From assembly GCF_011170065.1 (NCBI RefSeq), contig NZ_BLLH01000001.1:124001-188000 (forward strand): 64,000 nucleotides of DNA, in the 5' to 3' direction. Positions 39,310-49,305 of the stretch are shown in pieces; the first letter of the stretch is position 1, and each line of letters begins with the position of its first letter. A program made the translations under genes and the position numbers. Source of the DNA: Pseudolactococcus insecticola (lineage in GTDB: Bacteria > Bacillota > Bacilli > Lactobacillales > Streptococcaceae). The notes below the pieces were generated by a model that saw only the letters and a list, made by a program, of their open reading frames with translations, ran no database searches and was not told the DNA's origin.

Positions 39310-41823
39310 ATGCTAGCTTTTTTCAAAAAATATCAGACTTATCTGAAAACGATTTTTGTGATTGCAGTGAGTTTTATTGCGATTACGCAAATTGCGGGGC
39401 TTTTAAGACAAGTCCGACCTGATAAAATTGCATTTATCCTTGATAGACTGAGCTTTTTTGACCTGCTTTTGATTATGATTGTCGGCATGATTAGCGTCAC
39501 ACCGATGCTCAACTATGACCGCATACTCAATCATCTGATGGGAACAGTCTTTCAGCCTAAAAAGCTGATACAGACATCATGGTTGATCAATACGCTGAAT
39601 AATATTGCAGGTTTTGGTGGCGCAGTTTCAGTTGGTCTGCGCAGCCATTACTACGGTAAAGCGGTAAAAGAGCGACTTTTGACCAATATCTCGAAAGTCT
39701 TCTTTTTTGGTCTGTCAGGTTTGTCAATTTATGGCTTGATTGGGATTATTGCAGTCAAGCTCGGTCTTGTCAATGATTTTCTAGCACAATACAGCCTGTG
39801 GTTGATCGGCGCAGCGGTCTATTTTGTGATTGTTTTGTTGTTTACTAGAAAAAATCTAGGTGGGCTCAAAAAACGTCTGCAGTTCGAACTTTTGCTGACC
39901 AGTTTCCTAGAATGGAGCGGCGTCATGCTGAGCATTATCGTGATCGGTCACGTGCTTGGCGTTCGCATTTCCGTTGTGAGTTTGATTGTTTTGATTACAG
40001 CAAGTTCGGTAATCGGCATTTTGTCAATGATTCCAGGCAGCCTAGGTTCGTTTGATGTGATGATGATGCTAGGACTTTTACAGCTTGGTGTGCCGCGGGA
40101 GTTGGTAGTCATCTGGCTCTTGCTTTACCGGATTGCTTACTATCTTTTGCCACTGGCACTAGCCATTTTGACCTTGATCATAACGCGGGGGCGTGAGTTT
40201 AACGCACATTTTTCTGGTGTGCCGAAAAATCTCGTCAAAGCTGCCTTGCATAAGCTAGTATCATTTATGATTGGCGTAACAGGAGGTTTTCTCGTTCTGA
40301 CGGCGACAGTGCCTGAGGCTTTTTACGACCTGCGTTGGCTACGTCGGATTTCGCCTTGGAGTGCCAATCTGGTCGCTGAATCGCCCAAGCTCATTCTAGG
40401 TTTTCTTTTGATTATCACGAGTCGTGCCATTAAAAACCGCGTTACTAGAGCCTATATGCCCACGATTATACTTGAGATGCTTGCCATTATTTATACGATT
40501 GTAGACGATTTTTCTTGGCACTCTGTGATTTTGATTGGCTTACTGACGCTTATGACCGTTTTCATCAAAAGCGAGTTGTACCGCAAACAGTTGGTTTTGA
40601 GCTATGAGACGATTATTTTTGACAGCTTTTTCATCATCGTGCTCATGCTGCTTTATATCGTAGTAGGGACGATTTCACGGCCTGCTTTTCACATGCATCA
40701 TAAGGTCAGTGACTTTCTGCTTTTTCCGTCTGAGAAAATGTGGGTGAGCGGTATGATTGCGATTTTTATTGTAGCTGGCATTTGGCTTGTTTATTTGCAG
40801 TATTTACAGGGAAAACGATTGAAAATCGGAGTCTTGCTCGATGAAAATGTTGAGCAAAAAATACTCGATTTGCTTGAAACATACGGTGGCAATACGCAAA
40901 GTCAGCTCGTTTTCATGGGTGATAAGCGCATTTGGAATTATGAAAATCAAGTCATGCTGCAGTTTGCCATTCGCCAGGATAAGGTGCTTGTCATGGGGAC
41001 GCCGTCCGGCAATCAGTCACTTTGGTATGAAGCCTTGTCTCAATTCATTCGTGAAGCAGATCTGCTTGGTTACCGCCCCGTTTTTTACGAAATTGACGAG
41101 AAAACGACCTTGATTTTGCATGAGCTTGGCTATCACTTTATCAAGCAAGGTGAAGAAGGACATGTTGATTTGCAGACCTTTAGCCTGTCCGGCTCGAAAA
41201 ATAAAACCAAACGGCAAGCAGTAAATCAAGTCGAAAAGTCAGGATTCACTTTTGACATGATAGCAGTTGACGCGATCACGCCCGACTTGCTTGCTGAATT
41301 ACGTCAGATTTCTGACGAGTGGCTGGATGGTCGCCGCGAAAAAGGATTTTCACTGGGAAATTTCTCTGAAAATTACTTAAAAAAAGCGCCAATTGCTATC
41401 GTCAAGTCTGACGATGATGTCATCGTCGCATTTGCTAATATCATGCCGACTTACACAACAGATTTTGTGACAGTTGATCTGATGCGTCATTCAACAGCCG
41501 CACCAAAAGGTGTCATGGACTTTCTTTTCATCAAGCTATTTGAGCATTTCAAAGCCGCAGGTATTGAAAAGTTTGATCTGGGTATGACACCGCTTGCTAA
41601 TGTTGGAACCTTTAGAAATGCCTTTGTTTCAGAACGGATTGCTAATCTGATTTATCAATTTGGTGATTCACTTTACAACTTTGAAGGCCTTAGAAATTTC
41701 AAGAAGAAATATGTGACCTCATGGGAGCCAAAGTACACCGCCTATTCTCACAACTCGAATATCGCCTTTGTCATGCTTGCGCTGTTGTTGCAGGATAATG
41801 CGCCGGTTGCGCCGGATGACTAA
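39310..41823 (+). CDS. mprF: phosphatidylglycerol lysyltransferase/flippase MprF
   Basis: 837 residues from ATG 39310, which has GGAGG 8 bp upstream. The N-terminal half is polytopic (flippase domain, about 14 helices to residue 500), and the C-terminal half is the DUF2156 GNAT-like transferase with DKRIWNYENQVMLQFAIRQ, KGVMDFLFIKLFEHFK and FDLGMTPLANVG. MprF aminoacylates phosphatidylglycerol (lysine or alanine) and flips it to the outer leaflet, lowering sensitivity to cationic peptides. It works to the same end as the dlt operon upstream. Confidence 0.93.
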   Translation: MLAFFKKYQTYLKTIFVIAVSFIAITQIAGLLRQVRPDKIAFILDRLSFFDLLLIMIVGMISVTPMLNYDRILNHLMGTVFQPKKLIQTSWLINTLNNIAGFGGAVSVGLRSHYYGKAVKERLLTNISKVFFFGLSGLSIYGLIGIIAVKLGLVNDFLAQYSLWLIGAAVYFVIVLLFTRKNLGGLKKRLQFELLLTSFLEWSGVMLSIIVIGHVLGVRISVVSLIVLITASSVIGILSMIPGSLGSFDVMMMLGLLQLGVPRELVVIWLLLYRIAYYLLPLALAILTLIITRGREFNAHFSGVPKNLVKAALHKLVSFMIGVTGGFLVLTATVPEAFYDLRWLRRISPWSANLVAESPKLILGFLLIITSRAIKNRVTRAYMPTIILEMLAIIYTIVDDFSWHSVILIGLLTLMTVFIKSELYRKQLVLSYETIIFDSFFIIVLMLLYIVVGTISRPAFHMHHKVSDFLLFPSEKMWVSGMIAIFIVAGIWLVYLQYLQGKRLKIGVLLDENVEQKILDLLETYGGNTQSQLVFMGDKRIWNYENQVMLQFAIRQDKVLVMGTPSGNQSLWYEALSQFIREADLLGYRPVFYEIDEKTTLILHELGYHFIKQGEEGHVDLQTFSLSGSKNKTKRQAVNQVEKSGFTFDMIAVDAITPDLLAELRQISDEWLDGRREKGFSLGNFSENYLKKAPIAIVKSDDDVIVAFANIMPTYTTDFVTVDLMRHSTAAPKGVMDFLFIKLFEHFKAAGIEKFDLGMTPLANVGTFRNAFVSERIANLIYQFGDSLYNFEGLRNFKKKYVTSWEPKYTAYSHNSNIAFVMLALLLQDNAPVAPDD

Positions 41824-41868
41824 GGCATTTACGACGGCATACCAAGAAATGAGGCAGTAAATGGCTAA

Positions 41869-42239
41869 ATGGCATCAGCTGCTCTGATGAGCATATCAGA
41901 CCCTATATTTCAAATATGCACAGTACGATGATTCAGCTACAGACACCAAATAATATGATAGGAAGCGTATTTAGCGTGTTTAAATTACTGACGATGATTA
42001 TCTCACCCGTCGGAATTATCGCAGTCAGTCTGATGAGTGAGCAAATTGATTTAAAGATTTTATTTGTCATACTTAGTTTGTTGCTACTTATACTGACAGC
42101 AATGAGTGCTAAGGCAGGCTTGGTTGATAGTAGTTTATATAGTTTATACGAATGTCCTTCTTACTTAAGGACATTTTTTGTAAGTTTACAATTTTTTTCA
42201 GAAAAACAGTCTCATTTTCTTGACAAACCTATCTTTTAG
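41869..42239 (+). pseudogene. 3' remnant of an MFS permease gene
   Basis: Two frames join into one MFS-like C terminus: MASAALMSISDPIFQI from ATG 41869, then a one-base loss near 41910, then MHSTMIQLQTPNNMIGSVFS and two hydrophobic helices. The motif T-P-N-N-M-I-G-S-V-F is typical of the loop between late helices in drug-efflux MFS proteins. The rest of the gene is missing; the frame also runs through a downstream terminator. Not expected to function. Confidence 0.6.
42151..42179 (+). terminator. terminator inside the MFS remnant
   Basis: AATGTCCTT pairs with AAGGACATT across a 7-nt loop and ends in six Ts. It isolates the padR promoter from upstream transcription. Confidence 0.85.
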
Positions 42240-42268
42240 ATATATAATAAATTATATCTAAAAGATAG
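42220..42268 (+). promoter_or_regulatory. padR promoter inside a perfect 15-bp inverted repeat
   Basis: Consensus -35 TTGACA (42220-42225), 17-bp spacer, -10 TATAAT (42243-42248). CTATCTTTTAGATAT (42229-42243) and ATATCTAAAAGATAG (42254-42268) are exact inverted repeats that bracket the -10. This is the likely operator of the adjacent PadR protein. Confidence 0.8.
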
Positions 42269-42304
42269 AAATTAACCTAATTGAAAATTGAAACGGAGGC
42301 AACT

Positions 42305-42835
42305 ATGTATGAACTCTTTATATTAAGTAAACTACTGGATGGGAACTACTCGGCCTATAAGCTCAAATTTGTCTTAGAAATGGTGCTTGGTGCCAATCGA
42401 AAAATGAGTTTTGGTGTGCTTTATCCCTTGCTTGACAAGTTGGAAAAAAATCAATTTGTCGAGATGAGCGACGAGCTTGATCGACGTGGTAAAAAACTTG
42501 TGCGCATCACAGATGCTGGTCGTGAGAGATTTCAAGTGCTCATGCGTGAGCCTGTCAAGGTTTGTGCACATCTTGATGATATCTATCAGTTCAAGTTATT
42601 ATCTTTGAGGTTTGTCGATGCCACGCTTCAAAAAAGCATTATCTCGGATTATCGCGCCCAAAAAATAGCTGAGAAAGCTGACTACGAAACCCACATCCAC
42701 GATCTGATAGAAAAGCACTTAGGTTATACGTTTTATGACCAAGCGCTTCAAAACTATCACTTGCAGCTGAACCTGATTGAAACCAAGCTTGCTTGGATTG
42801 ATGAGATTCAGGACTATTATGAAAAGGAAAACTAA
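42305..42835 (+). CDS. PadR-family transcriptional regulator
   Basis: 176 residues from ATG 42305 (GGAGG ribosome site). N-terminal winged helix: MYELFILSKLLDGNYSAYKL and SFGVLYPLLDKLEKNQFVEM, with the wing RGKKLVRITDAGRE; the C-terminal half is a helical dimerisation arm. It probably represses its own operon, which includes the drug exporter, through the perfect palindrome upstream, and releases it on binding a toxic compound. Confidence 0.9.
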   Translation: MYELFILSKLLDGNYSAYKLKFVLEMVLGANRKMSFGVLYPLLDKLEKNQFVEMSDELDRRGKKLVRITDAGRERFQVLMREPVKVCAHLDDIYQFKLLSLRFVDATLQKSIISDYRAQKIAEKADYETHIHDLIEKHLGYTFYDQALQNYHLQLNLIETKLAWIDEIQDYYEKEN

Positions 42836-44399
42836 CTTGGAAACAACACACAAAGATCCAAAGCGCTGGCTAGCGCTGATTGCGATTTCACTAGGCGTCT
42901 TCATGTCGCTGATCGACACAACAGTTGTCAATGTCGCACTCCCCAGCATTCAAAAAAGTTTGAACGCCTCTTACTCTGATTTACAGTGGGTGATTTCAGC
43001 CTACACGATTGTTTTTGCGGTATTATTGCTCATCTGGGCGAAACTTGGCGACTTGTATGGTCGCAAACTGATGTTTATCATTTCGCTGATTATCTTCACG
43101 ATTGGTTCAGGGCTTGACGCCGCATCGACCACGATTGGCTGGCTCCATATTTTCCGTGCCATCCAAGCCGTCGGTGGCTCAGGTATGATGTCACTGTCAT
43201 TTGCCATCATCGGTACAAGCTTTGATGACAAGGAACGAGGCGTTGCGCTGGGGATTTTGAGCTCGATTATCGGCTTGTCAACGGCGTCAGGTCCCCTGCT
43301 TGGCGGCTGGCTGACAGATGCTTTTTCATGGCAATCTATCTTTACGGTCAACCTTCCGCTAGGCGTTATCACCCTCATCATGGCAATATTATTCGTGCCA
43401 AATGTGCAGCAGCACCGCGCAATAGGTGGCGTTGACTATCTGGGCATGATCTTGTCAGCAGGAACGATTTTCGCACTTGTTTTTGGCTTGATTCAAAAAG
43501 AAATGCACGCAAGCTGGGGCTGGACAAATTTCAATGTTGCAGGCTTCTTGATTCTTGCAGCTGTCCTCCTTGCGCTATTTATCTGGCGTCAATTGACCGC
43601 TAAAAATCCGATGATGCCGTTGTCTATTTTTCAGTCTAAAAGCTTTATCGGTGCGGTTCTTGTTGCATTCTTTTTAGGCGCAGGACTCTATGGTTTCTTT
43701 GCTTACTTATCGACTTTTATGCAAAACTACGCTGGTTATTCAGCTTGGGAGACTGGTCTTCGTCAAGTAACAATTTCAGGCTGGTCGCTGATTTTGGGAC
43801 CAATCGCAGGGATTTTGACCAATCGTTTTCGCCATGGCTATATGCTTGCATTTTCTGCACTTTTCATTGGTGGAGGCTTGATTATCATGAGCTTACTTGT
43901 GACAAAAACGGCAACATTTAACGAACTCTGGCCAGCATTTATCATCATCGGTATTGGTAGTGGTACGATCAATCCGCCGATGACGACAGCTGCCATGAGT
44001 AGCGTTGAGCCGCGTCACATGGGTATGGCGTCTGGTATGATTTCTACTTTCATGCAAGTCGGTCTCAGCTTTGGCGTTGTATTTCAAGGCTTACGTCTGG
44101 CTGACGGCTACCAAGCTGGCCTCAAAACGCATATGAGTGATTTGGCAGGTGCGCCGGCAGCTGTGGTCACGAAGCTCCATCATGTGCTAGTTGAAGTTGG
44201 ACCATTTTCAGGAAATGCGGTGGCACATAGCAAACAAGTGACCGCGACACCATTTGCTGAGAAAGTCCAAGACATCGTCCGCGTGGCGTTTGATCAAGGT
44301 TTCATCCAAATCTTACGCATGGACGCTATCTTCTTGATTATCGGCGGTATTATCGCTATTGTCTTGATAAAGACAGGTGGAAAATCATCAACCAAATAA
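42819..44399 (+). CDS. DHA2-family multidrug MFS exporter
   Basis: 526 residues from ATG 42819; TTG 42837 is the alternative and has AAAAGGA better placed. Fourteen predicted helices, with motif D1 in SLIDTTVVNVALPSIQ, motif A-like AKLGDLYGRKLMF and motif C SSIIGLSTASGPLLGGWL. EmrB/QacA-type proton antiporter. The start overlaps padR, so the two are coupled. Substrates cannot be inferred. Confidence 0.9.
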   Translation: MKRKTNLETTHKDPKRWLALIAISLGVFMSLIDTTVVNVALPSIQKSLNASYSDLQWVISAYTIVFAVLLLIWAKLGDLYGRKLMFIISLIIFTIGSGLDAASTTIGWLHIFRAIQAVGGSGMMSLSFAIIGTSFDDKERGVALGILSSIIGLSTASGPLLGGWLTDAFSWQSIFTVNLPLGVITLIMAILFVPNVQQHRAIGGVDYLGMILSAGTIFALVFGLIQKEMHASWGWTNFNVAGFLILAAVLLALFIWRQLTAKNPMMPLSIFQSKSFIGAVLVAFFLGAGLYGFFAYLSTFMQNYAGYSAWETGLRQVTISGWSLILGPIAGILTNRFRHGYMLAFSALFIGGGLIIMSLLVTKTATFNELWPAFIIIGIGSGTINPPMTTAAMSSVEPRHMGMASGMISTFMQVGLSFGVVFQGLRLADGYQAGLKTHMSDLAGAPAAVVTKLHHVLVEVGPFSGNAVAHSKQVTATPFAEKVQDIVRVAFDQGFIQILRMDAIFLIIGGIIAIVLIKTGGKSSTK

Positions 44400-44407
44400 C
44401 GAACTAG

Positions 44408-44429
44408 AAACGGCTTCTGCCGTTTTTTT
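44408..44429 (+). terminator. terminator after the MFS exporter gene
   Basis: AAACGGC-TTCT-GCCGTTT hairpin followed by more Ts. Confidence 0.9.
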
Positions 44430-44437
44430 ATTTCTCC

Positions 44438-44483
44438 TTGACAATGCAAACGATTGCATTGTATAATGATGTAAACGGTTACA
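44438..44483 (+). promoter_or_regulatory. promoter with two LacI-type operators for the GH13 gene
   Basis: TTGACA (44438-44443), 18-bp spacer, TATAAT (44462-44467). Operator 1 AATGCAAACGATTGCATT (44443-44460) fills the spacer; operator 2 TGTAAACGGTTACA (44470-44483) follows the -10. Both have the central CG dyad of LacI/GalR-family and cre sites. Confidence 0.75.
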
Positions 44484-44527
44484 TATATAAAATTGTAGCA
44501 CACAACACAAAATGAGGTAATGGTTAG

Positions 44528-46180
44528 ATGAAAAGTGATTGGTTTAAACAAGCGGTTGGCTATCAGATTTATCCCAAGTCGTTCCGGGATGCAAACGCTG
44601 ATGGCATGGGTGACATCAGAGGGATTATTGAAAAATTGCCTTATTTAAAGGCATTGGGAGTTGATTTTATCTGGGTCAATCCGATTTATAAAAGTCCACA
44701 GGTTGATGGTGGTTATGATATTTCAGACTACTATGCGGTTGATGAACGCTTTGGCAGCATGACAGATTTGACAGATTTGATTGCTGCAGCGCATGACCAA
44801 GGTCTGAAGTTAATTATGGATTTAGTGGTCAATCACACGTCTGATCAGCACCCGTGGTTTATAGAAAGCCGCAAGTCTAAGGATAACCCTTATCGAGATT
44901 ATTATCACTGGCAGCCGGCGACGCCTGATCATTTGCCAAATGACTGGATTTCATTTTTTGGTGGCAGTACTTGGACGATTGACGAGGCGACGGGTGAAGC
45001 GTATTTTCATGTCTTTGCAAAGGAGCAACCCGACCTTAACTGGCATAATCCCAAAGTTCGCACAGCCATTTACGAGATGGTTCGCTATTGGCTGACGCTT
45101 GGTATTGATGGCTTTCGACTGGACGCCATCAGCCATATTGAAAAAGCGCCGTGGGATTTCAAGCTCAAGTCTTTTGAGGATGATGATCCGTGGGAACCGT
45201 TCATGAATGTTTCAGGCATTGAGGCGTACATGCAGGAGTTTAAGGCGATTTTTGATGCCTTTGATGCGCTGACAGTAGGTGAAGCGAGTGGCGTGAGTAG
45301 CAAGGCTGCGCCTGACTGGACGGATGCAGAAAAAGGCTATATCGACATGATTTTTCAGCTGGAGCAAAATAAAAGGCTAGATGATGGACATGGGGATGTC
45401 GCAGCTTTCAAAGAAGTGCTGATCCGTTGGCAGGAGGATATGCAAGCGCGTGGCTGGAACGCCCTTTATCTGGAAAATCATGATAATCCACGTGTAATTG
45501 ATAGTTTTGGTGACGGGAGTATGGCGTCGGCGAAGGCGTTTGCTGTTGCCTACATGCTTCTGCGTGGCACGCCCTATATCTACCAAGGGCAGGAGATTGG
45601 CATGACAAACTTTGATTATACGTCGATCAGCCAGGTTGATGCGACGGACACGATTTATGACTATGAGCAGTTTCTTGCGAAAGGCTTGTCAGAAAAAGAG
45701 GCGCTGTCACAAGCAACGCAAAATACTAGGGACAATGCGAGAACACCGATGCAATGGGACGCAACGCAATATGCCGGCTTTTCAAAACACACGCCATGGT
45801 TACCAGTCAATCCCAACTACCTTAAGCGAAATGTTGCATCAGCCATGGCGTCAGATACGTCAATCTTTCAACTTTATCAGTTTTTAATCCGGCTTCGACA
45901 TAAGCAGGTAAGCATTTCTCATGGTCAGATTAGATTTTTATTTAAGGAAACGCCAGCAATTTTTGCTTATACTCGGGGGAATGGTAGTGAGCGTTCTGAC
46001 GAGTTTATCGTTTTGACCAATCTGTCTGATAAAGCTGTCAGACTTGATTTTGACTCTACTATTTCTGACTTTAGTGACTATATCTGTCTAGCTGCCAGTC
46101 AAGCGCAGGAATTATCAAAATCAATGATACTTGAAGGGTGGGACTATTTGATTTATCAAAAAAATCAAAATAAAGCTTGA
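44528..46180 (+). CDS. GH13 alpha-glucosidase (oligo-1,6-glucosidase/dextran glucosidase type)
   Basis: 550 residues. GH13 (beta/alpha)8 enzyme: VVNHTSDQHPWF, nucleophile D199 in DGFRLDA, acid/base E251 in VGEASG, and the transition-state residues in LENHDNPR (315-322). The subfamily resembles oligo-1,6-glucosidase, dextran glucosidase (DexB) and trehalose-6-phosphate hydrolase, which are hard to separate by eye; the neighbouring maltose phosphorylase favours isomaltose or maltodextrin use. Cytoplasmic (no signal peptide). Confidence 0.88.
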   Translation: MKSDWFKQAVGYQIYPKSFRDANADGMGDIRGIIEKLPYLKALGVDFIWVNPIYKSPQVDGGYDISDYYAVDERFGSMTDLTDLIAAAHDQGLKLIMDLVVNHTSDQHPWFIESRKSKDNPYRDYYHWQPATPDHLPNDWISFFGGSTWTIDEATGEAYFHVFAKEQPDLNWHNPKVRTAIYEMVRYWLTLGIDGFRLDAISHIEKAPWDFKLKSFEDDDPWEPFMNVSGIEAYMQEFKAIFDAFDALTVGEASGVSSKAAPDWTDAEKGYIDMIFQLEQNKRLDDGHGDVAAFKEVLIRWQEDMQARGWNALYLENHDNPRVIDSFGDGSMASAKAFAVAYMLLRGTPYIYQGQEIGMTNFDYTSISQVDATDTIYDYEQFLAKGLSEKEALSQATQNTRDNARTPMQWDATQYAGFSKHTPWLPVNPNYLKRNVASAMASDTSIFQLYQFLIRLRHKQVSISHGQIRFLFKETPAIFAYTRGNGSERSDEFIVLTNLSDKAVRLDFDSTISDFSDYICLAASQAQELSKSMILEGWDYLIYQKNQNKA

Positions 46181-46226
46181 CGTGCAAACGGTTGCATGAT
46201 AAAATAGAATTATGAAAACGGTTGCA
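46177..46226 (+). promoter_or_regulatory. promoter with two LacI-type operators for the GH65 gene
   Basis: TTGACG (46177-46182), 17-bp spacer, TAAAAT (46200-46205). TGCAAACGGTTGCA (46183-46196) fills the spacer; TGAAAACGGTTGCA (46213-46226) follows the -10. Same operator type and same placement as in front of the GH13 gene. Confidence 0.75.
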
Positions 46227-46285
46227 AAGAAATTATGTCAGCAACCGAAAATTAAACTAAGACAATAAAAAAGTGAGGCTAAAAG

Positions 46286-48577
46286 ATGAATCAAATCAAG
46301 CGAATTATGGACACTGACCCATGGCTTATCACCTCTGATGAGCTTGCGATAACTGACCGCAGACTGCAAGAGTCATTGACCGCGATTGGTAACGGTTACA
46401 TGGGCATGCGCGGGAATTTTTCAGAAACTTACTCAGGTGATATGCACCAAGGTTTTTATCTGGCAGGCGTCTGGTACCCTGATAAAACGCGCGTTGGCTG
46501 GTGGAAAAATGGCTATCCAGAGTATTTTGGTAAAGCTGTCAATGCGCTCAATATTGCGAAAATTCAACTTTTTATCGACGATCAGGAGGTCGATCTCGCA
46601 ACTGAAAAGCTCACTGACTTCAACCTGTCGCTTGACATGGCAAAAGGGGTGCTGAGCTATCGTTATACGGCGCGCGGCGTCAAGGTTTCGGCAGAACGCT
46701 TTTTCTCAGTTGATCAGCTAGAACTCGCTGTTTTTGCCTTTATGTTTGAGGCTGTTGATGGCAAGTCTCACAAGATCAAGGTCATTTCAAGCCTTGATGC
46801 GGATGTCAAAAATGAAGATGCCAACTATGATGAACAGTTCTGGGATGTCTTAGATATAGCTGCTAATAATACATCAGCACACATTGCCACGCAAACGATT
46901 ACAAATCCATTTGGTGTGCCACAGTTTATCGTTTCAGCCAGCCAAACATTTGCAGGGGACTTGACTGCGTCTGATCATGCAACGGCTGAAAAATCAGTCT
47001 CAAACACTTTTGAAACAGAACTGTCAGCAGATAGCATGGCAACATTTGAAAAACGTGTCATTGTGACGACAAGCCGTGACTATCACGATGGTCTTGACTC
47101 AGTCATCGCAGGCAATGAAAAAATCGTAGCAGAAGTCATAAAGGCTGACTACATGGCACTTTACCAAGCACAAGTGGACGCCTGGGCGAAACGCTGGGAG
47201 ATTGCGGATGTCGTAATTGAAGGCTCGAAAGCTGCACAACAAGGCATTCGTTTCAACCTTTTCCAACTCTTTTCGACCTACTACGGCGAAGATGAACGTC
47301 TCAATATTGGCCCTAAAGGCTTTACAGGTGAAAAATACGGCGGTGCAACTTACTGGGATACGGAAGCCTACGCTGTGCCTTTGTATCTATCTTTGGCGGA
47401 TGAAAGTGTCACGAAAAACTTGCTCAAATATCGCCATAACCAACTGCCACAAGCGCAGCACAATGCACGTCAGCAAGGCCTAAACGGTGCACTTTATCCA
47501 ATGGTGACGTTTGATGGTATCGAGTCGCACAATGAATGGGAAATTACCTTTGAAGAAATTCACAGAAATGGTGCCATTCCTTATGCCATTTACAACTATA
47601 CCAATTACACAGGAGACGAGACTTATCTCGCGCATGAAGGGCTTGATGTCTTAGTAGAAGTCGCACGTTTCTGGGCGGATCGTGTGCATTATTCAGCACG
47701 AAATGATAAATACATGATTCACGGTGTGACGGGACCAAACGAGTACGAAAACAACATCAATAACAACTGGTATACCAATACCTTGGCAGCATGGGTTTTG
47801 CGCTACACGTCTGACAGTCTGACAGCACATCCGCGTCCAGATCTGGCTGTATCTGCTGATGAGCTTGAAAAATGGACAGAGATTGTAGATAAGATGTACT
47901 ATCCATTTGACGAAAAAGAAGGCGTTTTTGTGCAGCATGACGGCTTTATGGATAAGGACTTACGGCCTGTTAGCGCACTTGATGCGACGAATGATCTGCC
48001 ATTAAATCAAAACTGGTCATGGGATAAAATCCTGCGTTCGCCATTTATCAAGCAGGCAGATGTCTTACAGGGGATTTATTTCTTCGGGGATCAGTTTAGC
48101 CTTGATGAAAAACGACGGAATTTTGAGTTCTACGAGCCGATGACGGTACATGAAAGCTCACTTTCACCGTCAATTCACGCGATTTTGGCGGCCGAGCTTG
48201 GCATGTCTGACAAGGCCGTGGAGATGTACGAGCGCACGGCACGTCTTGACTTGGATAATTATAACAACGATACGCAGGATGGTCTGCACATCACGTCAAT
48301 GACTGGGTCTTGGCTTGCAATCGTCCAAGGCTTTGCGCAAATGAAGACTTGGCAGGGTAAACTCAGCTTTGCGCCATTTTTGCCAAGTAGCTGGACGAGT
48401 TATGCCTTTCATATCAACTACCGTGGTCGTTTGCTGAAGGTTGAAGTTGCTGAAAATGTGACGGTGACGCTGCTTTCAGGTGATGCGCTTGCGCTTGAAG
48501 TTTACGGAGAAAAAGTTGATTTGACGTCAAGTTATTCTGTCAAATTGCAAACGAAAGTAGGTGGTTCAGATGTTTAA
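46286..48577 (+). CDS. mapA: GH65 maltose phosphorylase
   Basis: 763 residues. GH65 proteins phosphorolyse alpha-glucobioses to beta-glucose 1-phosphate and glucose. [37 protein letters not shown] and [18 protein letters not shown] are hallmarks; E487 in the last motif is the expected general acid. Length equals that of lactobacillary maltose phosphorylase. Trehalose or kojibiose phosphorylase are alternatives in the same family. Followed by pgmB, which takes up its product, with an 8-bp overlap. Confidence 0.9.
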   Translation: MNQIKRIMDTDPWLITSDELAITDRRLQESLTAIGNGYMGMRGNFSETYSGDMHQGFYLAGVWYPDKTRVGWWKNGYPEYFGKAVNALNIAKIQLFIDDQEVDLATEKLTDFNLSLDMAKGVLSYRYTARGVKVSAERFFSVDQLELAVFAFMFEAVDGKSHKIKVISSLDADVKNEDANYDEQFWDVLDIAANNTSAHIATQTITNPFGVPQFIVSASQTFAGDLTASDHATAEKSVSNTFETELSADSMATFEKRVIVTTSRDYHDGLDSVIAGNEKIVAEVIKADYMALYQAQVDAWAKRWEIADVVIEGSKAAQQGIRFNLFQLFSTYYGEDERLNIGPKGFTGEKYGGATYWDTEAYAVPLYLSLADESVTKNLLKYRHNQLPQAQHNARQQGLNGALYPMVTFDGIESHNEWEITFEEIHRNGAIPYAIYNYTNYTGDETYLAHEGLDVLVEVARFWADRVHYSARNDKYMIHGVTGPNEYENNINNNWYTNTLAAWVLRYTSDSLTAHPRPDLAVSADELEKWTEIVDKMYYPFDEKEGVFVQHDGFMDKDLRPVSALDATNDLPLNQNWSWDKILRSPFIKQADVLQGIYFFGDQFSLDEKRRNFEFYEPMTVHESSLSPSIHAILAAELGMSDKAVEMYERTARLDLDNYNNDTQDGLHITSMTGSWLAIVQGFAQMKTWQGKLSFAPFLPSSWTSYAFHINYRGRLLKVEVAENVTVTLLSGDALALEVYGEKVDLTSSYSVKLQTKVGGSDV

Positions 48578-49232
48578 AGCGGTTCTTTTTGACCTTGACG
48601 GTGTCATCACAGACACGGCGGAGTATCATTTTCTAGCTTGGCAAAAACTGGCTAATGAAATTGGCATCACCATTGACCGTGCCTTTAACGAAAAACTCAA
48701 AGGCGTGTCACGTGAAGATTCGCTGTCGCGAATCTTGGCGTATGGTGGCAAATCTGACACTTTTACAGCTGATGAATTTGCAGCACTTGCCAAACGAAAG
48801 AACGACAACTACGTCGAGATGATTCAGGCAGTTTCTGAAAAAGATGTCTATCCCGGTATCTTGAGCCTGTTGCAGGACTTGAAGGCAGCGGGCATCAAGA
48901 TTGCGCTGGCTTCAGCATCAAAAAATGGGCCGTTTTTACTAGCACAGATGAAACTGACGTCGTATTTTGACGCGATTGCTGATCCTGCCAAGGTCGCAGC
49001 AAGTAAGCCAGCACCGGATATTTTCATTGCTGCAGCTGATGGCGTGGGTATTGACGTGGCTGATGCCATCGGGATAGAAGACGCAGAAGCAGGCATTGCA
49101 GCTATAAAAGCCGCACATGTCTTGCCAGTTGGCGTGGGCAGCCCTGATGTCTTAGGGCATGATATCGCCATCGTCCCTGACACGCGAGATTTGACACTTG
49201 ATTTTTTGCGCAATGTATGGGAAAATAAATAG
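48570..49232 (+). CDS. pgmB: beta-phosphoglucomutase
   Basis: 220 residues from ATG 48570. HAD-superfamily phosphomutase: DLDGV with nucleophile D8 and acid/base D10, cap-domain [11 protein letters not shown], motif [10 protein letters not shown], motif [11 protein letters not shown] and [10 protein letters not shown]. It converts beta-glucose 1-phosphate from the GH65 enzyme to glucose 6-phosphate. Confidence 0.95.
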   Translation: MFKAVLFDLDGVITDTAEYHFLAWQKLANEIGITIDRAFNEKLKGVSREDSLSRILAYGGKSDTFTADEFAALAKRKNDNYVEMIQAVSEKDVYPGILSLLQDLKAAGIKIALASASKNGPFLLAQMKLTSYFDAIADPAKVAASKPAPDIFIAAADGVGIDVADAIGIEDAEAGIAAIKAAHVLPVGVGSPDVLGHDIAIVPDTRDLTLDFLRNVWENK

Positions 49233-49242
49233 ATAGTTTTGA

Positions 49243-49256
49243 TGGAAACGTTTGCA
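49243..49256 (+). promoter_or_regulatory. operator before the LacI-type regulator gene
   Basis: TGGAAACGTTTGCA has the same half-sites and CG centre as the four operators before the GH13 and GH65 genes, suggesting autoregulation, or CcpA control. Confidence 0.6.
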
Positions 49257-49305
49257 AGATAACGTTTTTATCGTACATAAAAAAATGAGTAAGTAAAGGG
49301 GATTT

